Assembly (NCBI GenBank): GCA_002189035.1
Contig: NEEC01000002.1
Location: forward strand, 5,665,001-5,729,000
Length of the DNA stretch: 64,000 nt
Reading direction: 5' to 3'
Source: Utricularia gibba
Lineage: Eukaryota; Streptophyta; Magnoliopsida; Lamiales; Lentibulariaceae
The position numbers and the translations under genes were made by a program. Below are positions 44,575-58,184 of this stretch, in pieces (the first letter of the stretch is position 1; the number at the start of each line of letters is the position of its first letter). A model generated the notes under the pieces. It searched no databases. It saw only the letters and a list, made by a program, of their open reading frames with translations, and was not told where the DNA came from.

Positions 44575-47500
44575 CCTCACCCTTGTCGGTGTATGCTCAA
44601 ACAAGAGACAGGTGATGGGAATAGGGTGCAAGATGAGGTATTTATTGAGGTTCCACACAGAGACGCAGCTTCCATAATTCAAGGAAAAAGTCTGAGTAGC
44701 CTAATTTATGGCGATGCGATCTTCTTCCTTTTTTTAATCAAATGTCAAGGTTGTTATTACTCATCCATTCGATTTCAATTCCTATTCTACCGGTACTTAA
44801 GTTCGGTAATCCTATGTATGATACTGAGGGGTTGACTCAAGGAGAGTGAGCTTTGAAGGAAGTTCTGGGAGATCCGGACACAGCACCAGCTTAGTTCTGA
44901 ATAATGATAAGGATGAGAGATTTCACACATGTTGAAATGTAACATTCAATTGATCTGAAGAGTACATGAATCAAGTACATAAAAACATAAATTATATTAA
45001 AAAATATTAGATTCAATAGATTAATAATAATCTATAATATTTTATATATTTAATTATTTCATTTTTATTATTTACTCATATGAAATTACTTGTTCTAATA
45101 ACACAAAGGTCTATGCACAGAGATCTCACAGGTCGCTATTATTTAGCAGGAAGTCTCATTCCTTTGAGGGGCTACTAGAAGCCGAATCCGCTTGTTTGCG
45201 ATCCAGGGCACATGGGATTGATCTTCATGGTTTAATGTGACGTGAACGACTGGGAGCTTATGGGTTAATAGATGCATTTTCAGCACAGATTTTGATGGAA
45301 ATCTGGGCACTGTTGATCGCGCTGTAGGAGATTCTCAAACCATTTGTTCATCCAAACTAAAAAAAAACATAAATTAAATTTAATATCTTTTCATTTAATC
45401 AATAGAATTAAGCTGACACACCGCCGAGTGTCATTTTTTTTATTGAATTTTCAAAAAAAATCTAATAGAATTTATTTATGTAATAGTCATTTTCAATCAC
45501 TCGATTGAAATAATTCAATTTCATCAAGTACAATATTTCTTATTTAATATAGAGCATTAGGTAATAATGCTACTATTAATACGCAAAATAAATTAATAAT
45601 AATCTTAATATATTGGACCTACAAGATAGAATATGTCAAGTGTTTTATTAGTTATTTAAGAATTTGCACTTGACATCATTCCTATGTTTTAAATATTGAG
45701 GTGAATGGTGCTTCATTTTTTTATTATTTAAAGTGTTTTTGAAAAACTTATTACTATAAAATGAGTTTAATATTCTATTTTGTTCCATGCTCAAATTCAC
45801 ATGATATTTGTCTATGATTTTCTAACATTACTTATAGGTATATGCTATTTATAAATGATTTTAAGTTTTATTTTTTAGTGACTCATAAATTGATTTTTGA
45901 AGTAGTGAAGATCTATTTATTTTCATCTTAAAATTAAATACATTACTACGATTATCAAAACATAATGTTTTTAAATTCAAAAAAATGGTTTTATATCTGG
46001 ACTAGGATTCGTCTATATAAAAAAAAAATGATTTCATTGATTTGTGTTGCTTTGAATAGAAATCATCTATAAATTCAAATTCCATTTTTTTTATTTCTTA
46101 AAGCATCTTTATTCGTTTCCGGAAATGATGATGTGACTTTCGTTATTGAGTTTCATCAAAATGATTTCCGTAGTGTATAACTTAAAATAAAAATGATTTC
46201 CGTAAAAATAAAAATGATTTTCGAAAAATCATGTCAGTATTTCTGGAAATCACTAAAGATGTTTTTATAGTTGTTTTTTTTTCTTTTTTTAATTTATAAG
46301 AATTTCTGAATTGCTCATTCAATTTGAACATTTTTTATATCTTGTGATTTGGTTTTCTTTTGTGTTTTGTATTTGATGGGTAATTTTAGGATTTGATTTT
46401 TAATTTACATAAGAAAATTAAATCAATTTGATACTTCATATGAATTATAACTATTATCAATGTTACAAGAAAGTTCACTGTTTTAAATAATTATTGTTGC
46501 AAGAAAATAGTTTGTGAGAAAATGTGGATAATATTAAAATTCTTGTGAGTATTGATGTCATGAATATGATGGATAAAAGTTTCAATCTTCAAGATTGTCA
46601 TGTTATAATTAAAAGATTCAAACAGAATACATATCATGGTTTTTCAAAGCAGCAAATCACCAACAAATTTGGGATAATGAATAAGAAAGGGAAGATATGG
46701 ATAAACCTACATGAAGAGATTAAAGTACAATAGAAACTACTACTGCCTATAGCATTTACTCTTGGTTGAATATCTTCTTGGATTGGATAAAATATTGAAA
46801 GAAATTTACAATGCTGATGAGTGATCTAATGTTGTTCGAGTACATTAGTTTTTTTTTTCTAATTGTTTTTGTTGATTTTTTTGTACTAAATACACAATCC
46901 CTTTTCAACTCTTCAAACTCAACTTTAAAGATTCGATAAAAAATCAATGTCATTTTTATGATCGTCACACATGTAACACTCAAAAGAAAAAAAAAACAAT
47001 ATAAATAACAATGGACGATTTATGAAAAAAAAACCTCAATTTTAAAAATTTGTAGCACATTATACCTCGATATTTTTTTAAAAAAATATAAAATAAGCTA
47101 ACTTGACAAAAAGAATCCCAATAAAAAAACTCACAAATTGGCCTGTAACTTTATAATATTTTGAACTATTTCTTATGCATAAAATCATTCAAATTAAACC
47201 TCAAAACTTATAAAAATTATCGGACATCGTTAGGTTACAAAGTTTTAAAACCAAGATTGATCTTACATGATTTTAAAAAGTTTGCAAGCTTTTTTTGCAT
47301 GAATTTATTGAAATTGAGGTTAAATTATAAATTTTGACAAATAACAATGAATGCAAATTTCGAAGACGTAACGCAAAATTGGATGGTCGCCCTTCAAATA
47401 ACAGCAGAGTGGACAATCTTTGTTAACTCACAGAAGCGTACGGACGAAGGGCTTTTTCATACATCACTGCAGGTTGGAATTACAATCCATGGTCTCTGTC

Positions 47501-47893
47501 ATCACCAAACTGCTGGAATGGTGAAGCCACCTGCGGAACCTCGGCTCTCTAAACCCTGAACTAAGCCTGGTTGTTCATGATGTTTGTGTTGATTTTATTG
47601 AATGAAAGGCGGAGAACAGTCAGTGAAGAAGGATGGAACTTCTTGCATTCCTCACAGGAGAGAAGTTAATTTAACACACTGCAAAAGGAGTCAAAAGTTT
47701 CAGGAACCATAAGTCTTGAAAGACAAAACTCAGCTGCATATACCCAGACAGTTTATAATTTCAGCATAGCAGGAAAAATTTAGTCACGGGCATGATCAGA
47801 GTTGACATGAGGAGCTGATTTGCCCTCATCTTTCACACAAAATGCCTGGCTAAGCCGTGAGGAAGTGCACCAAGAGATGGGAATCCAGGATGA
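44575..47893. other. AT-rich intergenic spacer
   Basis: About 3.3 kb. Short open frames (46524-46733, 47347-47559) show no recognisable content or start context. The stretch 45100-45350 is richer in G+C and could be an old TE remnant. I see no structured RNA. Confidence 0.35.
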
Positions 47894-49819
47894 TCAATCA
47901 CCTGGTTCTTTTATTTGTAATGTGGTTCTTGAAAGGCTAGCTTCCAGTTCATTTAACTCATCGATGTCAAGATCGTCATCGTCGTCTTCATCGATGCTAT
48001 CTTCGTCATGATTTATATCTTCGTTGGCTTCACCAGCATTTGATGCAGATGAACTAGGCCTATTGCTAGAAGTGTCTCTAATATCCTTCTAACATACAAA
48101 ACAACGAGTTTGGTAAAAATGCGATTCATTGACCTCAAAAATGGGCATCCACGGATACACTGACCTCTTGAGCTTCATCACGTTCTTCTCGTTCATACTT
48201 GTCATAGGCTTCAGCATCATCAACAAACAAGCTGGCATTTGAAAGGAAAAGCTCCCGACCACTGTTGGGAAAGAAACACAAAGGATGTAGTGTCAGATTC
48301 CACGAATGAGGTGCAGTCCAGTTAAAAATATAGCAAGAGCTCATCAATTCCAAATAAATGCAATAGGGCTTGCCTCATGCGGTCGTTCTTCACCCTTTCA
48401 GCTCTCTGTGCAGCCAGCCCAGCTTCCCTCTCCTCCATCTTTTTCTTTTTCCACTGCATGAACAGCTCTGGAGTCAAGGGAGTTATCGTTGCCACTTTGG
48501 CTCTCTGCAAACAGACAAAAACAGTATTGAGTCTAGGGTTCAGAACTCCAAAACAGGTTTAAAAGATAAAGAAAACAATACAAATTGTCCCGGTTTGTAA
48601 AAAGAGTCGTACAAAATGAAACATCCAAAAAATAGTATGAAGAAAGAAACAAGAAATATAAGTCGACCTGGCTCTCAATCTCCTCCTCTACGGTAATCTT
48701 TTCTGTTTCCTCCTCCAACAGGGCCTTCATTTGTGACTTCAAAACATAACCTGGCGGAAGCGCATGTCTGTAATGGCAGTCTTTACCACCATTGGGGCAA
48801 ACCCAAAACCAACCATATTGCTTTTTCTCCACCGCATCCAGAAAGTACTTGCAAACCTGTGACAAGATTTGCAGGACAATCAATAAGCATTTGTCCTGGT
48901 ACAACAACCCGAAATAATAAATGTAGTGGATACAGCATGAAAACAACAGAGAAAGAGAATGAAAGAAATTCAAATGCATTTAGAGGATAAAACTATGATT
49001 CAACTGAATATATAGTGTCATACGATATCAGTTGGCTTATTTTTGTTGTACTCATTGCTCTTGGATTGGACAACCTTCTCCAGAGTCTCTTGGTCCCAAT
49101 CCTCCATCGTTTCATCTCCTTTTTCTGGGAAGGAAAACACAGGATTAATGAGCCATAATTAATGGCTGGTATCACCATTGAGATAACTAAAGAGTTTCAA
49201 CCTTGATCACGTTTATCGCTGTATATGTCTATCTTTTCGCCTTTCCTTTGCACATTTAAGTCATGCGAAAATTTGCATTTAAACCCTTTCGCACATTGAC
49301 CAAACTTAAAGTGCTCACAGACGATTGATTTTGGATCAACACCTGAAAATAGCAATGGTTTACAAAATTTAACGGCCACTTGTATACTCTTCAACCAAAA
49401 ACCTCATGCAATTTTTATATGAAAATAAATGATGATGTAATTAACAGGGTAGCTAGAGCCTATTGAACTCACGAATCACAGAAACTTACCAGCAGGGACT
49501 TTAGGTTGTCTAATAGCAACTTTAAACAATTCATTCAGTTCCATCTCCTTTGACTTCTCCTCTTCTTTCTTCTTCTGTTACACCATTTCAATTGTGAAAA
49601 CACACCAACAACGAATATTCACAAGATAGGGAGGAAAGAATGACGCACCTGTGCAGCGAGTTTGCTTGGGTCTGGTTTGGGTTGGACCGCTTGTTTAAGG
49701 GACTGGACATACTTCTGAACATTCTTTGATTTGTTCTTATTCTTCAATCCAAATGTCTTGTCCTCTACTATCTTCTGCTTTTTGGCCAAATCAGCCTTAG
49801 ACTGCTGCTTTGGAGGCAT
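47894..49819 (-). CDS. CCCH zinc-finger protein, DRG family regulatory type (DFRP1/ZC3H15-like)
   Basis: Eight exons: 49819-49649, 49574-49490, 49342-49202, 49124-49024, 48856-48668, 48504-48374, 48261-48165, 48088-47894, about 369 residues with consistent phases. The N-terminus is very basic ([20 protein letters not shown]). Two CCCH fingers follow: [19 protein letters not shown] (exon 3) and a longer one starting [20 protein letters not shown] and ending KDCHYRH (exon 5). Then comes the DFRP domain ([39 protein letters not shown]) and an acidic tail ([17 protein letters not shown]). Family members bind and stabilise DRG GTPases linked to translation. The exon 6 donor reads ATGAG/GCAAGC with no usable GT nearby, so that intron is GC-AG. 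Confidence 0.93.
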
Positions 49820-51305
49820 TTTTTCTCAATGAAAATTTTCCCTTCTTATAAAAGATATCGTTACTCTGGAATCAAATTACCACAGAGAAGAATATACAAA
49901 TGTGATAAAGCAGGTTTGAAGATTAGAACCTTGTAAACTGACAAGCCCCAGGCAGGAGACTAATGCCCAAAAGCCAAATCAAACTAGTATTAAATTGTAC
50001 GAGTCAATGATTTTGGTCAGCTAGTTTTTGCAATAGATCCCATAGAGGAAAAATACCCTAAAGAGTTATTTCACTTTCATCAAATGTAAACCGTTCAATT
50101 TCTATGGTTCACAAATGCAGTAAAAATAAAAAACTCCGAACATGATTTTTTATGGCTAGGGCAGGATCTTTCACCTTTTGAAGCCTCGACTTGGAGTAAC
50201 CGTAATGCAAACAGTTGTGAGTGAAAATAAAAATGACTTACATACTTCAAGTTTCAAGTAAACGCGAAAACAATCATACGATTTCCTTGATCGTTAACAA
50301 GACGAATGCAATAACCATGCTTCGCAGCACGAAGCGAAGCAATTGCAGTCCCAAAAAACCCAAGCTCTCGATTTAAGAATGTATCACACATTGCTTTGCG
50401 ATAGAAATATACGCATGCAAATCCTCACCTCTTCACAATTTTTTCAATTTATTGATTTGGGAGGCTGGAAATCCTGGATCTTAAACTGAGATTCGAGACA
50501 AAATCAGTTAGAATTCCGCCAAATAAACATAAAAAATCCCATTATCCAAAAAATAAAGGAAATACGCATTAAGAGTCTAGGGTAGCACTGACAAGCTCTC
50601 TCACCGGAACGAATCTAGCGGACTGTCTGCGGCGGGCGGAGTTGAATCCGCGACGGGAGGTGCGAGAAACCAAGGATTGGCTGATGCGACTGCCAGGAGG
50701 AACTCAACTAGGATTTTGTGCATTTTGATAGAAGCCAGGCCAATTATCCAGACGTGGGCACGGGACGGGCCAGCCCGTATCCCCAAACTCACATTAAATT
50801 GGATTTTGCAATACGGGTTGCCCAATCCAGGCCCACCTCTACATTTACCAATTTACCCGTCCAGCTATTTCTGGCCCAAATATTATGGGCCCACTCGGCT
50901 CATTCCATTAAGCCCGCAGGTGATCTCTTCTCCTTGATTATTAGGAATCAAAATCAAATTGAAATAAATATCTCTTTGGTTTATCTCTAAGAAACAGTTT
51001 CAAAAAAGTAATTTTAGAAGGACAGTTTTTATGAAATAGTAATATCTAAGCTTTTAGAAAAATTGAAGTGCTTGAATGTTTCAATTCCATATAAAATAAA
51101 AACAGCACATATTTTGTGTGAGAATCCCTTATAGAATTACTTCAATTTTTGATGTAACGATTTCAATTTTAGTCAATTTCCAACGATACCCAATCTATCA
51201 ATATTCATACTGATTATACATATTTATTTATTTAATAAGATATTAAAAAAATTCCTCCAATACATCTTATATGTTTAAGCTCACTTGAGTTCCTTGTTCA
51301 GCAGA
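49820..51305. other. Upstream region of the CCCH gene and spacer to PP2C
   Basis: The stretch to about 50750 probably contains the leader, perhaps with a leader intron (C/T-rich, GC-balanced around 50600-50730), and the promoter. I see no other gene. Confidence 0.4.
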
Positions 51306-52811
51306 CTACACAAGCTCTCCTCTTCTTCCTCTGGTGGAGACAGAGCAAGGAGAAGAAGAACCGTTGGGGTAATGGTGATCAATGAAGACGACCACAACCG
51401 TGATATCATCATGGAAGTGTCTCCTTACGCCTCGATCTATCTTCTTCAGATCTGAGTATCGCAATTCTCGCTTCTTCGCCGCCACTGCGAGGGCTGCTTT
51501 TATGAGTCTCTGCGCAATGCCCTGTTCCATGAGAGGCGTTTCAGTGCATACGATGGGTTTGAGAAACAAGGAGAGGTGACTCACGTTTCGAGGATAGTTG
51601 TTGACAATGTCGACGCCCTCTTGGTTGGTGAGATGCTCCCATAATCCATCAGACGCGAAGATGAGAAACTTGTCACTCAGATTGAGCTTATGTGTGGAGA
51701 TGGATGGTTCTGGTCTGAGAATTGGCTTGTGGAACGGTTCCGGGAGCTGGAATTTCGGTAGGAGGGCGGCTTGTTGAACTCTTGTCTCTTCAAGTATGCA
51801 TCTCCGATAGACCTTGAAACCTGAAACCACCATGGGACAGATACTGGGGATTATATTACATTTCGCAAGGATAAAGACAGAGTCATAGAGCTTCGAAAAA
51901 GGACCTGAATGAGACCCTTTACGCGCCAGACGTTGTGCTTTAGAACCACAATGGTTGGATCCTCAGGATGCAGAGAGCGCAACTCATCTCTGACTGCTTC
52001 ATTATCAGCATTGTGCTCTGTTGATAGTTGAATAGCTGTGACAGTTTTAGAGGAATTTTCGGCCCGGCCTAAAACGACACGGGAGTCTCCAGCATTGGCA
52101 ATGTACAGAAGCCCATCGCATATCAACCCAACCAAGCAGCATGCTCCAACTGAAGCAAGTTTTGGGTTTGCAAGCCACTGTTGCCTCACAAGTGAAAGAA
52201 ATTCCTCCTCTGTAACTAGGAATGCTTTTCTAATAACACTTGCAGAGATTTCTTGACATTCCGAAGCATATTCTGTAACAGTGCATTGTTGAATGAAAAC
52301 TTTGAGGTTTAGCATGAATTTCAGATTCAGTGGAAGCTCACAATGCTAACAATAAATGGACTGAGATATTCTAAAAAGCACTGCAAAATCACTTCCTATC
52401 CATCCAACAAAAAAACAACGGAATTACAAACATAGCATGCTGCATAGTCTGTGAGAATCAAAGCAAATGGATATGGAGCTCATGGGAGTATAAAACCTTA
52501 CTTTTGAGGTTTGGGAATAGGGTCTCGTTTACAAACCGAGAAGCCTCAGGCCCTCCATGCCCATCATACACACCAACAAACGTACCACAAGGCCCTGCAT
52601 CGAGAGAACTCAATGGACCGGATTCAAGTTGACTCTGATCCTCCAGCAAAAAGTTGGCTTGAATCACAGCCATTGAAAATTCCCCATTCACATGATGCCC
52701 TAGATCCTTATACCACAACAAACCATCAACACGGTCCTTTGTATCTCCCACACCACTACAACTCCTCCTTCCTTCACCATTCACCAATGCCTTCCAACAA
52801 TTTTTCACCAT
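51306..52811 (-). pseudogene. Protein phosphatase 2C, clade-D-like, with a one-base frameshift
   Basis: Three exons: 52811-52502, 52272-51905, 51820-51306, about 397 residues if the shift is ignored. Metal-binding motifs are present: [15 protein letters not shown] (exon 1), [11 protein letters not shown] (exon 2), [21 protein letters not shown] and [12 protein letters not shown] (exon 3). The order and lengths match plant PP2C.D phosphatases, which dephosphorylate plasma-membrane H+-ATPase. In exon 3, QEFNKPP is in one frame and [11 protein letters not shown] in the next; the sequence GCCGCCCTCC near 51760-51770 is one base short for the family. All else is clean, so this is either a recent null allele or a sequencing error. 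Exon junctions are GT-AG and in phase. Confidence 0.85.
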
Positions 52812-54801
52812 TTCCTTGCTTCAAATTGGTGTACCACACTTCTTCACGTAAAAGAAAATTGTAACAACACAACATCAATGAGCGTGTATATATATTTAGA
52901 CAATGTACAGAGCATTAATGGATATCACCCAAAGGAGCCGGCAGGCAATGCCTTCATTAATCCCAATCCAAAACCCGCCTCTGCCTATGCTCTATGACAA
53001 TCTGAATGCTTAAGATTAAATCCCCACCAGCGTTACAAGTCCAAGACACCATGATTACATATACAACAATAAGAAAGACAAGATACCGAACCAAAAGGGT
53101 GTGGGCAGAATTACCCAGAATATTTAATCCCAAGGACCAGCAGTGTTCAGCAGTTATTTCCTGGCAAGTTCAGAGAAGACGGAGGAGGGGTTGCTCCCAC
53201 CAAGCACTACCTTCAATATCTTCTGTGTTACCTTTCAACAAACAGCCTTAGCCATAAACCATAAGGTCGCAACACTGATGAGCCGGGAAGAAATACAATT
53301 GAAAAAACGATGAAAAGATAACAACTTTGATGAATGAATACCAATAAAAGACGAAGAACAATATATGGGTGGAAGGGGAACGGTGATCGTGGGTTACTTT
53401 TGTAGGCAATGAGGAGAAATCAAGAAGGAAAAAGGGAGTACTGGAGAGAATCAAACTAAATTGTTCCCATTGTTTTTTGTCTTCTGGATTGTCTCCCTGC
53501 GGGTGGCAGAATCACGTCTCCATTCCGCGTTTTCAGTGGAATCAAATGGCTCAGATTTTGCGTTGTATTCCGTTCTTCCAGCCCGCCACCATTTCAGAAA
53601 ATCTCAATATTCTGTAAAATCAGGCCTCACATCTTGTCAAAACCTACCCTCTACACTTTTGATGGTAGTTTTTAATTTAATGGATAAGTATGTTTTGTAA
53701 AAAAAAGTTATTTAATAAAAAATTAAATTTATGTATAATATTATTCACCATAATAGAAAATTGAAAAAAAATTTCTAACATAATGAAATCTACAGTGTAG
53801 ATGTTTCTATTTCATCATTGATAAAGAATTAAATAAAAAATATGTAAATTATCTAATATATAGCAAGAATATCAATTTATTTAATATAAAAAATAATGAA
53901 TTCATTTGATAAAATATGAGAAATTAATTTTTATTAAATATAAATTATTAATTTCATATGTTGGTAATCAATCATATTTAATATTATGGATTAGATACTC
54001 AAATAGTTTTTTTATTTAAACTTTCATTTTCTTGTGAAACACAAATCCAACTAGTTCATTTCATAATGGTAAAACACAATATTAATTTTTTATTTCAATT
54101 ATCTATTATGATTAATTTAGTAATGTTACATATAAATAGAATTATAAATTTTATTTAAAAACAAGAATTTATGTTTTTCAAATCATTCATTTTCATGTAA
54201 ATTAATATTGTCATAGATACTTATAAGGTATTTGATAATATAGTATTGAAAATTTATATTCCAATTTATACATAAATTACTATTCAATTAATTAATATAT
54301 GCATATATGTCAGTCTTAATTCACATATTCATTTTTTTTTAGTATGTAAATAGTATAAACAAATGAAATCAAAGATTAATTATATTTATATTAGGAAATG
54401 TTTTCTCATTTATACTTCTTCAAAAATTATTTTTATCTCTATTTTTACATAGCAAACACTATTTTCGATTGTTATTTAGACCTCTATTCTGATATATTAA
54501 ATACATAATGTGTTATATACCTTACAATTGAATATACATATTTAATTACATTATACTTAAATATATTGATACCCTATAATCAAATGAACTCTTAATGATT
54601 TATCAAATCAATATATATTTTTTTATTCATTCATTGCAGATGCAATACACATGGTAATTTACATTTATAATTATTTATAAATATGAATTTAATTACTAAT
54701 ATTAAGTATTTTTTCACTTGGTAATTATCATTTTTCATTTTAATTAGTAGACATTTGTCAATCACACCAACAACAGCTTAATGAATCTGAAGTTGTTGTG
54801 T
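52812..54801. other. Upstream region of PP2C and AT-rich spacer
   Basis: The first 650 bases should carry the PP2C promoter and leader. The rest (53700-54760) is extremely AT-rich with no visible gene. Confidence 0.4.
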
Positions 54802-57536
54802 TCACAGGGCGTACACTTGCTCGGCGTTGCCCTCTTCATTATCAGAACGATGACCGGGAATCGAGTCCCGCGATCGCCGGCTCATCTGCCGCCTGGACGC
54901 GCCGACCCGATGCACTATCACCCAGTAGCACATGGTTCCGATGGTCGTCGCCATGATCGCGGTGGCCACAACGGCGACCGCGTTTGAAAACTTCCGCTCA
55001 TGTCTCCCGGTGTCGACATAGCATATCGACACGAAGGCGACGGAGAGAGAGGCGCAGGCCAACCAGAGCAGCTTGTTGATCACGGCGGTGAGCTGCTTCT
55101 TGGCTTTGTTGTCCACCACCACCACACTCACCTGAACCACCACCACCGCCAGGGATATGAAGAGGGCCACAGAATTGGATACATAGAACACTGTGAACTC
55201 AGTGCTTGGGGAGATAGTCGCCTGCCCGTTGTCTGAATACTGCCCTAACACACACAAGCCACAATTTATTGTGATTAGTATCAATTTCTAGAAGAAATTA
55301 GGGGCGTGTTCTGCAATTTTAATTTGTATTTCAGATTACATAGAATATAATCAGTCTAAGATTGTAAAACGGTTTTGTAAAATAACATAAAATTATATTA
55401 TAAAATTTAGTAAAGTAAAATATGTATTATAAAGTTTAATATATTAAATTATTATATAATTTAATATTATGATATACATGAAAGTAAATAGTTTAATTTT
55501 TCCAAGTAATCTCTTATTTAATCTCTGAAATAGATATTCAATAAGTTTAATAATTTATGAAATTAATTATAAAATCTGAATTTTTGATTTTACTACAAAA
55601 CATTAAATGTTAGAGTATTAAAAAATTAAATAGAATCACTTCAAGAACATGCTCTACATGTTTCGAAATTAACAATTTCTAGTTTTTTTAAAAAATTATA
55701 AATGTTTCTAGATTTTCTTTTATTTTTTTAAAAATCATTCATATTTGGTAATAAACCTATATTATTTATCTAAAAGCAAAAACCATTTTATATAGAGTCT
55801 AATATTCTTTTAAAATTTTCATTTCTTAGCAATATTAAATTAATATTTTTAATGCATAACTATTTTTTTTTATATATAATTCCATTTATAAACGATGTCT
55901 TGACATTGAAAAAAAAACTTATGAATAAGATGAGATGGAGGATATTATGAAAAATTAATTTTGGTAGTAAATTTTATTTTAAATTGATTTAATTCATAAA
56001 AGAAAAATTGGAAATAAAATTTTGAAAAGAAAAAAAATACCTGGGAGAAAAGAGATGGCACTGAAAGCTCCAGCGGCAATAAGAGCAGCCACCATGGTAG
56101 TGGAAGCCATTGCATTGTTGAGGCCTTCAAATTTGATCCTCTTCAATCTTCTGGCAATCCCTCGGACATGAAATCCGGTGCGGCGATTGCGCTCGATTTG
56201 ATCATGCACATCCTGCTTGATATCAATTACTGTTTTATTGAGTTCAACTGTCGAGGCTGGTTGTTGATGATCTTCAGCTGGTGTCAGGAGCTTCGCGCTT
56301 GCAACGTTGTTTTCCTTGAGAAGGTTCACTACCTCCGTCTGATTCGCTTTTTCTGCGGTGTCGTAAGCCGTCTCGCCCAGTTTGTTGATTGCTTCTTTGT
56401 TGAGCGCCTGGTGTTGCAGAAGTGTTTGCACTATCTACACCATTGAAAAGGAAAAGGGGATTATTTATAGTGATTTGGGATACCAGATAGCTCTGATAAC
56501 CTGCCTGGAGGCGGCCTTTACGAGCTGCGACGTGCAATGGTGTGTTCCCCTTGGCATCGACAATGGCAAGCAGTGACTCCCTTTTCGAGATGAGTGCCTC
56601 GACTGCTTCTGTGCTTGTTCCTTTCACGGCCATATGCAGAGGGGTTTGGCCCTTCTTATCACGCCAGAATGCGAGGCTGGCTTGTTTTGCTAACAGGCAC
56701 TTTACCACTTCAACGTGGCCGTTTCTGGCACAGCAATGCAGCGCCGTTTTCCCATTATTTCTTGCCACCGCGGCTAATTTGCCGTTAATGTTCAGCAGCA
56801 AGTTGATCACCTTTAAATTCCCTTGTGCTGCTGCAACATGGAGTGCTTTCTCTGCTGTGGTTATCAGTAGAGGATGAGCTTCCAGTAACACCTTCATCAC
56901 CTCTGCTTACACATGAAAGTGTTTGTTAGAAAAACCGAATTCATAGATGCATGATTTTTAGAATTGGAGGCAAAGACCATATTGTGTTTGTAGATGCATG
57001 ATTTTTCAAGAGTCAAAGGTCACTAAAACACTACCTAAAGTCATGGAACTGTGTTCTGATGCATTAACGCACTCCCTTGAATCCTTGGACTATTTACAGA
57101 AGAAAGAAAATGCAACATACATCATGAATGAATCTGTCTCATGTTGATGATCAGTCTTCATCATGCTTGCCTAAGCTTTGGTGAAGAAAAGGGTTCAAAA
57201 ACGCAAGAAGAAACTAATGAGACAGAAGCATAAGTGAAGCTGACCATGTTCTCCCATCTTGGCAGCAATTTCAAAGGCATCATGGCCATTGTTGGCCCTG
57301 ATACTAACCGAGCCAACATCATAGTGTTCAAGCATCTTCACCACAAGAGCAACATGACCAGTCTCCGCAGCAACATAAAGCGCCGTCTCGCCATAGTGAT
57401 TCAGCTGACAAAGAACTGCCTTCAACTCTTCCTGTCTAGTCGCACTGATCATCTTCTCAAATGCTTCTAAATCACCTCTTCTTGCTGCTAAGTGAAAAGG
57501 AGTGTCATCTTTTTTAGTAATCACTTGCTTCTTCAT
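54802..57536 (-). CDS. Ankyrin-repeat membrane protein with PGG domain (ITN1/ACD6-like)
   Basis: Four exons: 57536-57245, 56902-56505, 56434-56041, 55244-54802, about 508 residues. N-terminal ankyrin repeats include TPFHLAARRGDLEAFEKMI, GETALYVAAETGHVALVVKM, GKTALHCCARNGHVEVVKCL, GQTPLHMAVKGTSTEAVEAL and GNTPLHVAARKGRLQ. The PGG domain follows, with LNNAMASTTMVAALIAAGAF, then FLPG, and several hydrophobic spans (VALFISLAVVVVQVSVVVV, LLWLACASLSVAFVSICYV). This family sits in the plasma membrane or ER and often takes part in salt or defence signalling; that role is inferred. Intron 1 is GTCAGC-AG and intron 3 GTATTT-AG. Intron 2 appears to be GC-AG (CTCCAG/GCAGGT, 70 bases), because only that joins RKGRLQ to IVQTLLQHQ in frame. 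Confidence 0.9.
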
Positions 57537-58184
57537 CTTGCAGGTTGTGTTAGGTGATCCATGTCTTCATCTTGGAGTAGAGGAAGAAGAAGAAGAAGAG
57601 AAAGAACTTTGTACTTCCCAAGTGAAAACTGATGACTACAACTAACTACCATTTGAAAATGCTATGCATTTAAGTGTAGTGAATTTTCATTTGACTTGAG
57701 AGATCCTCTAGTTGAAAAGGTACATCCACTTGTCTACTTGAAGCTTCAACACTTCAAACTTCACAATAGTGACTTCATTCCAAAGGCACCTACGCAAGAA
57801 CATTTTTTTTAGTGATAATAAATCCACTTTTATGTTTGGCTTAAGAACTTGAAGTAATAAATGGTGATATTTGCACCATGATTGGATTGAAATCTATGAT
57901 CCAGATCATGTCACAGGGGCAAATTCTTGAACATTCAACCTGGCCATGTACCATGTACTAATTAAAAGTGAGCATATAGAGGTAAGTACAAACGCCAGGA
58001 GTCAGCATATGTTCGAAAGAAGTCAAGTGTAATACCAAAAGCAATGAAATTACAACCAAAATATTATACCATGGATATGAATGATTCTATCACCAGAAAT
58101 ACTAATGACTCCTCACCTACCACAGAGTCGAGGAAGTAACACAAAAAGGGCTGCTGATTCCTTTGAGCAAATTTTGTTTCAACT
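57537..58184. other. Upstream region of the ankyrin-PGG gene
   Basis: Promoter or leader likely in the first few hundred bases (a purine-rich GAAGAAGAAGAAGAAGAG stretch lies at 57582-57600). No gene seen. Confidence 0.45.

Noticed and set aside
47347-47559. 70-codon ORF in the 44-48 kb spacer
   Set aside because: Short, isolated and without recognisable motif.
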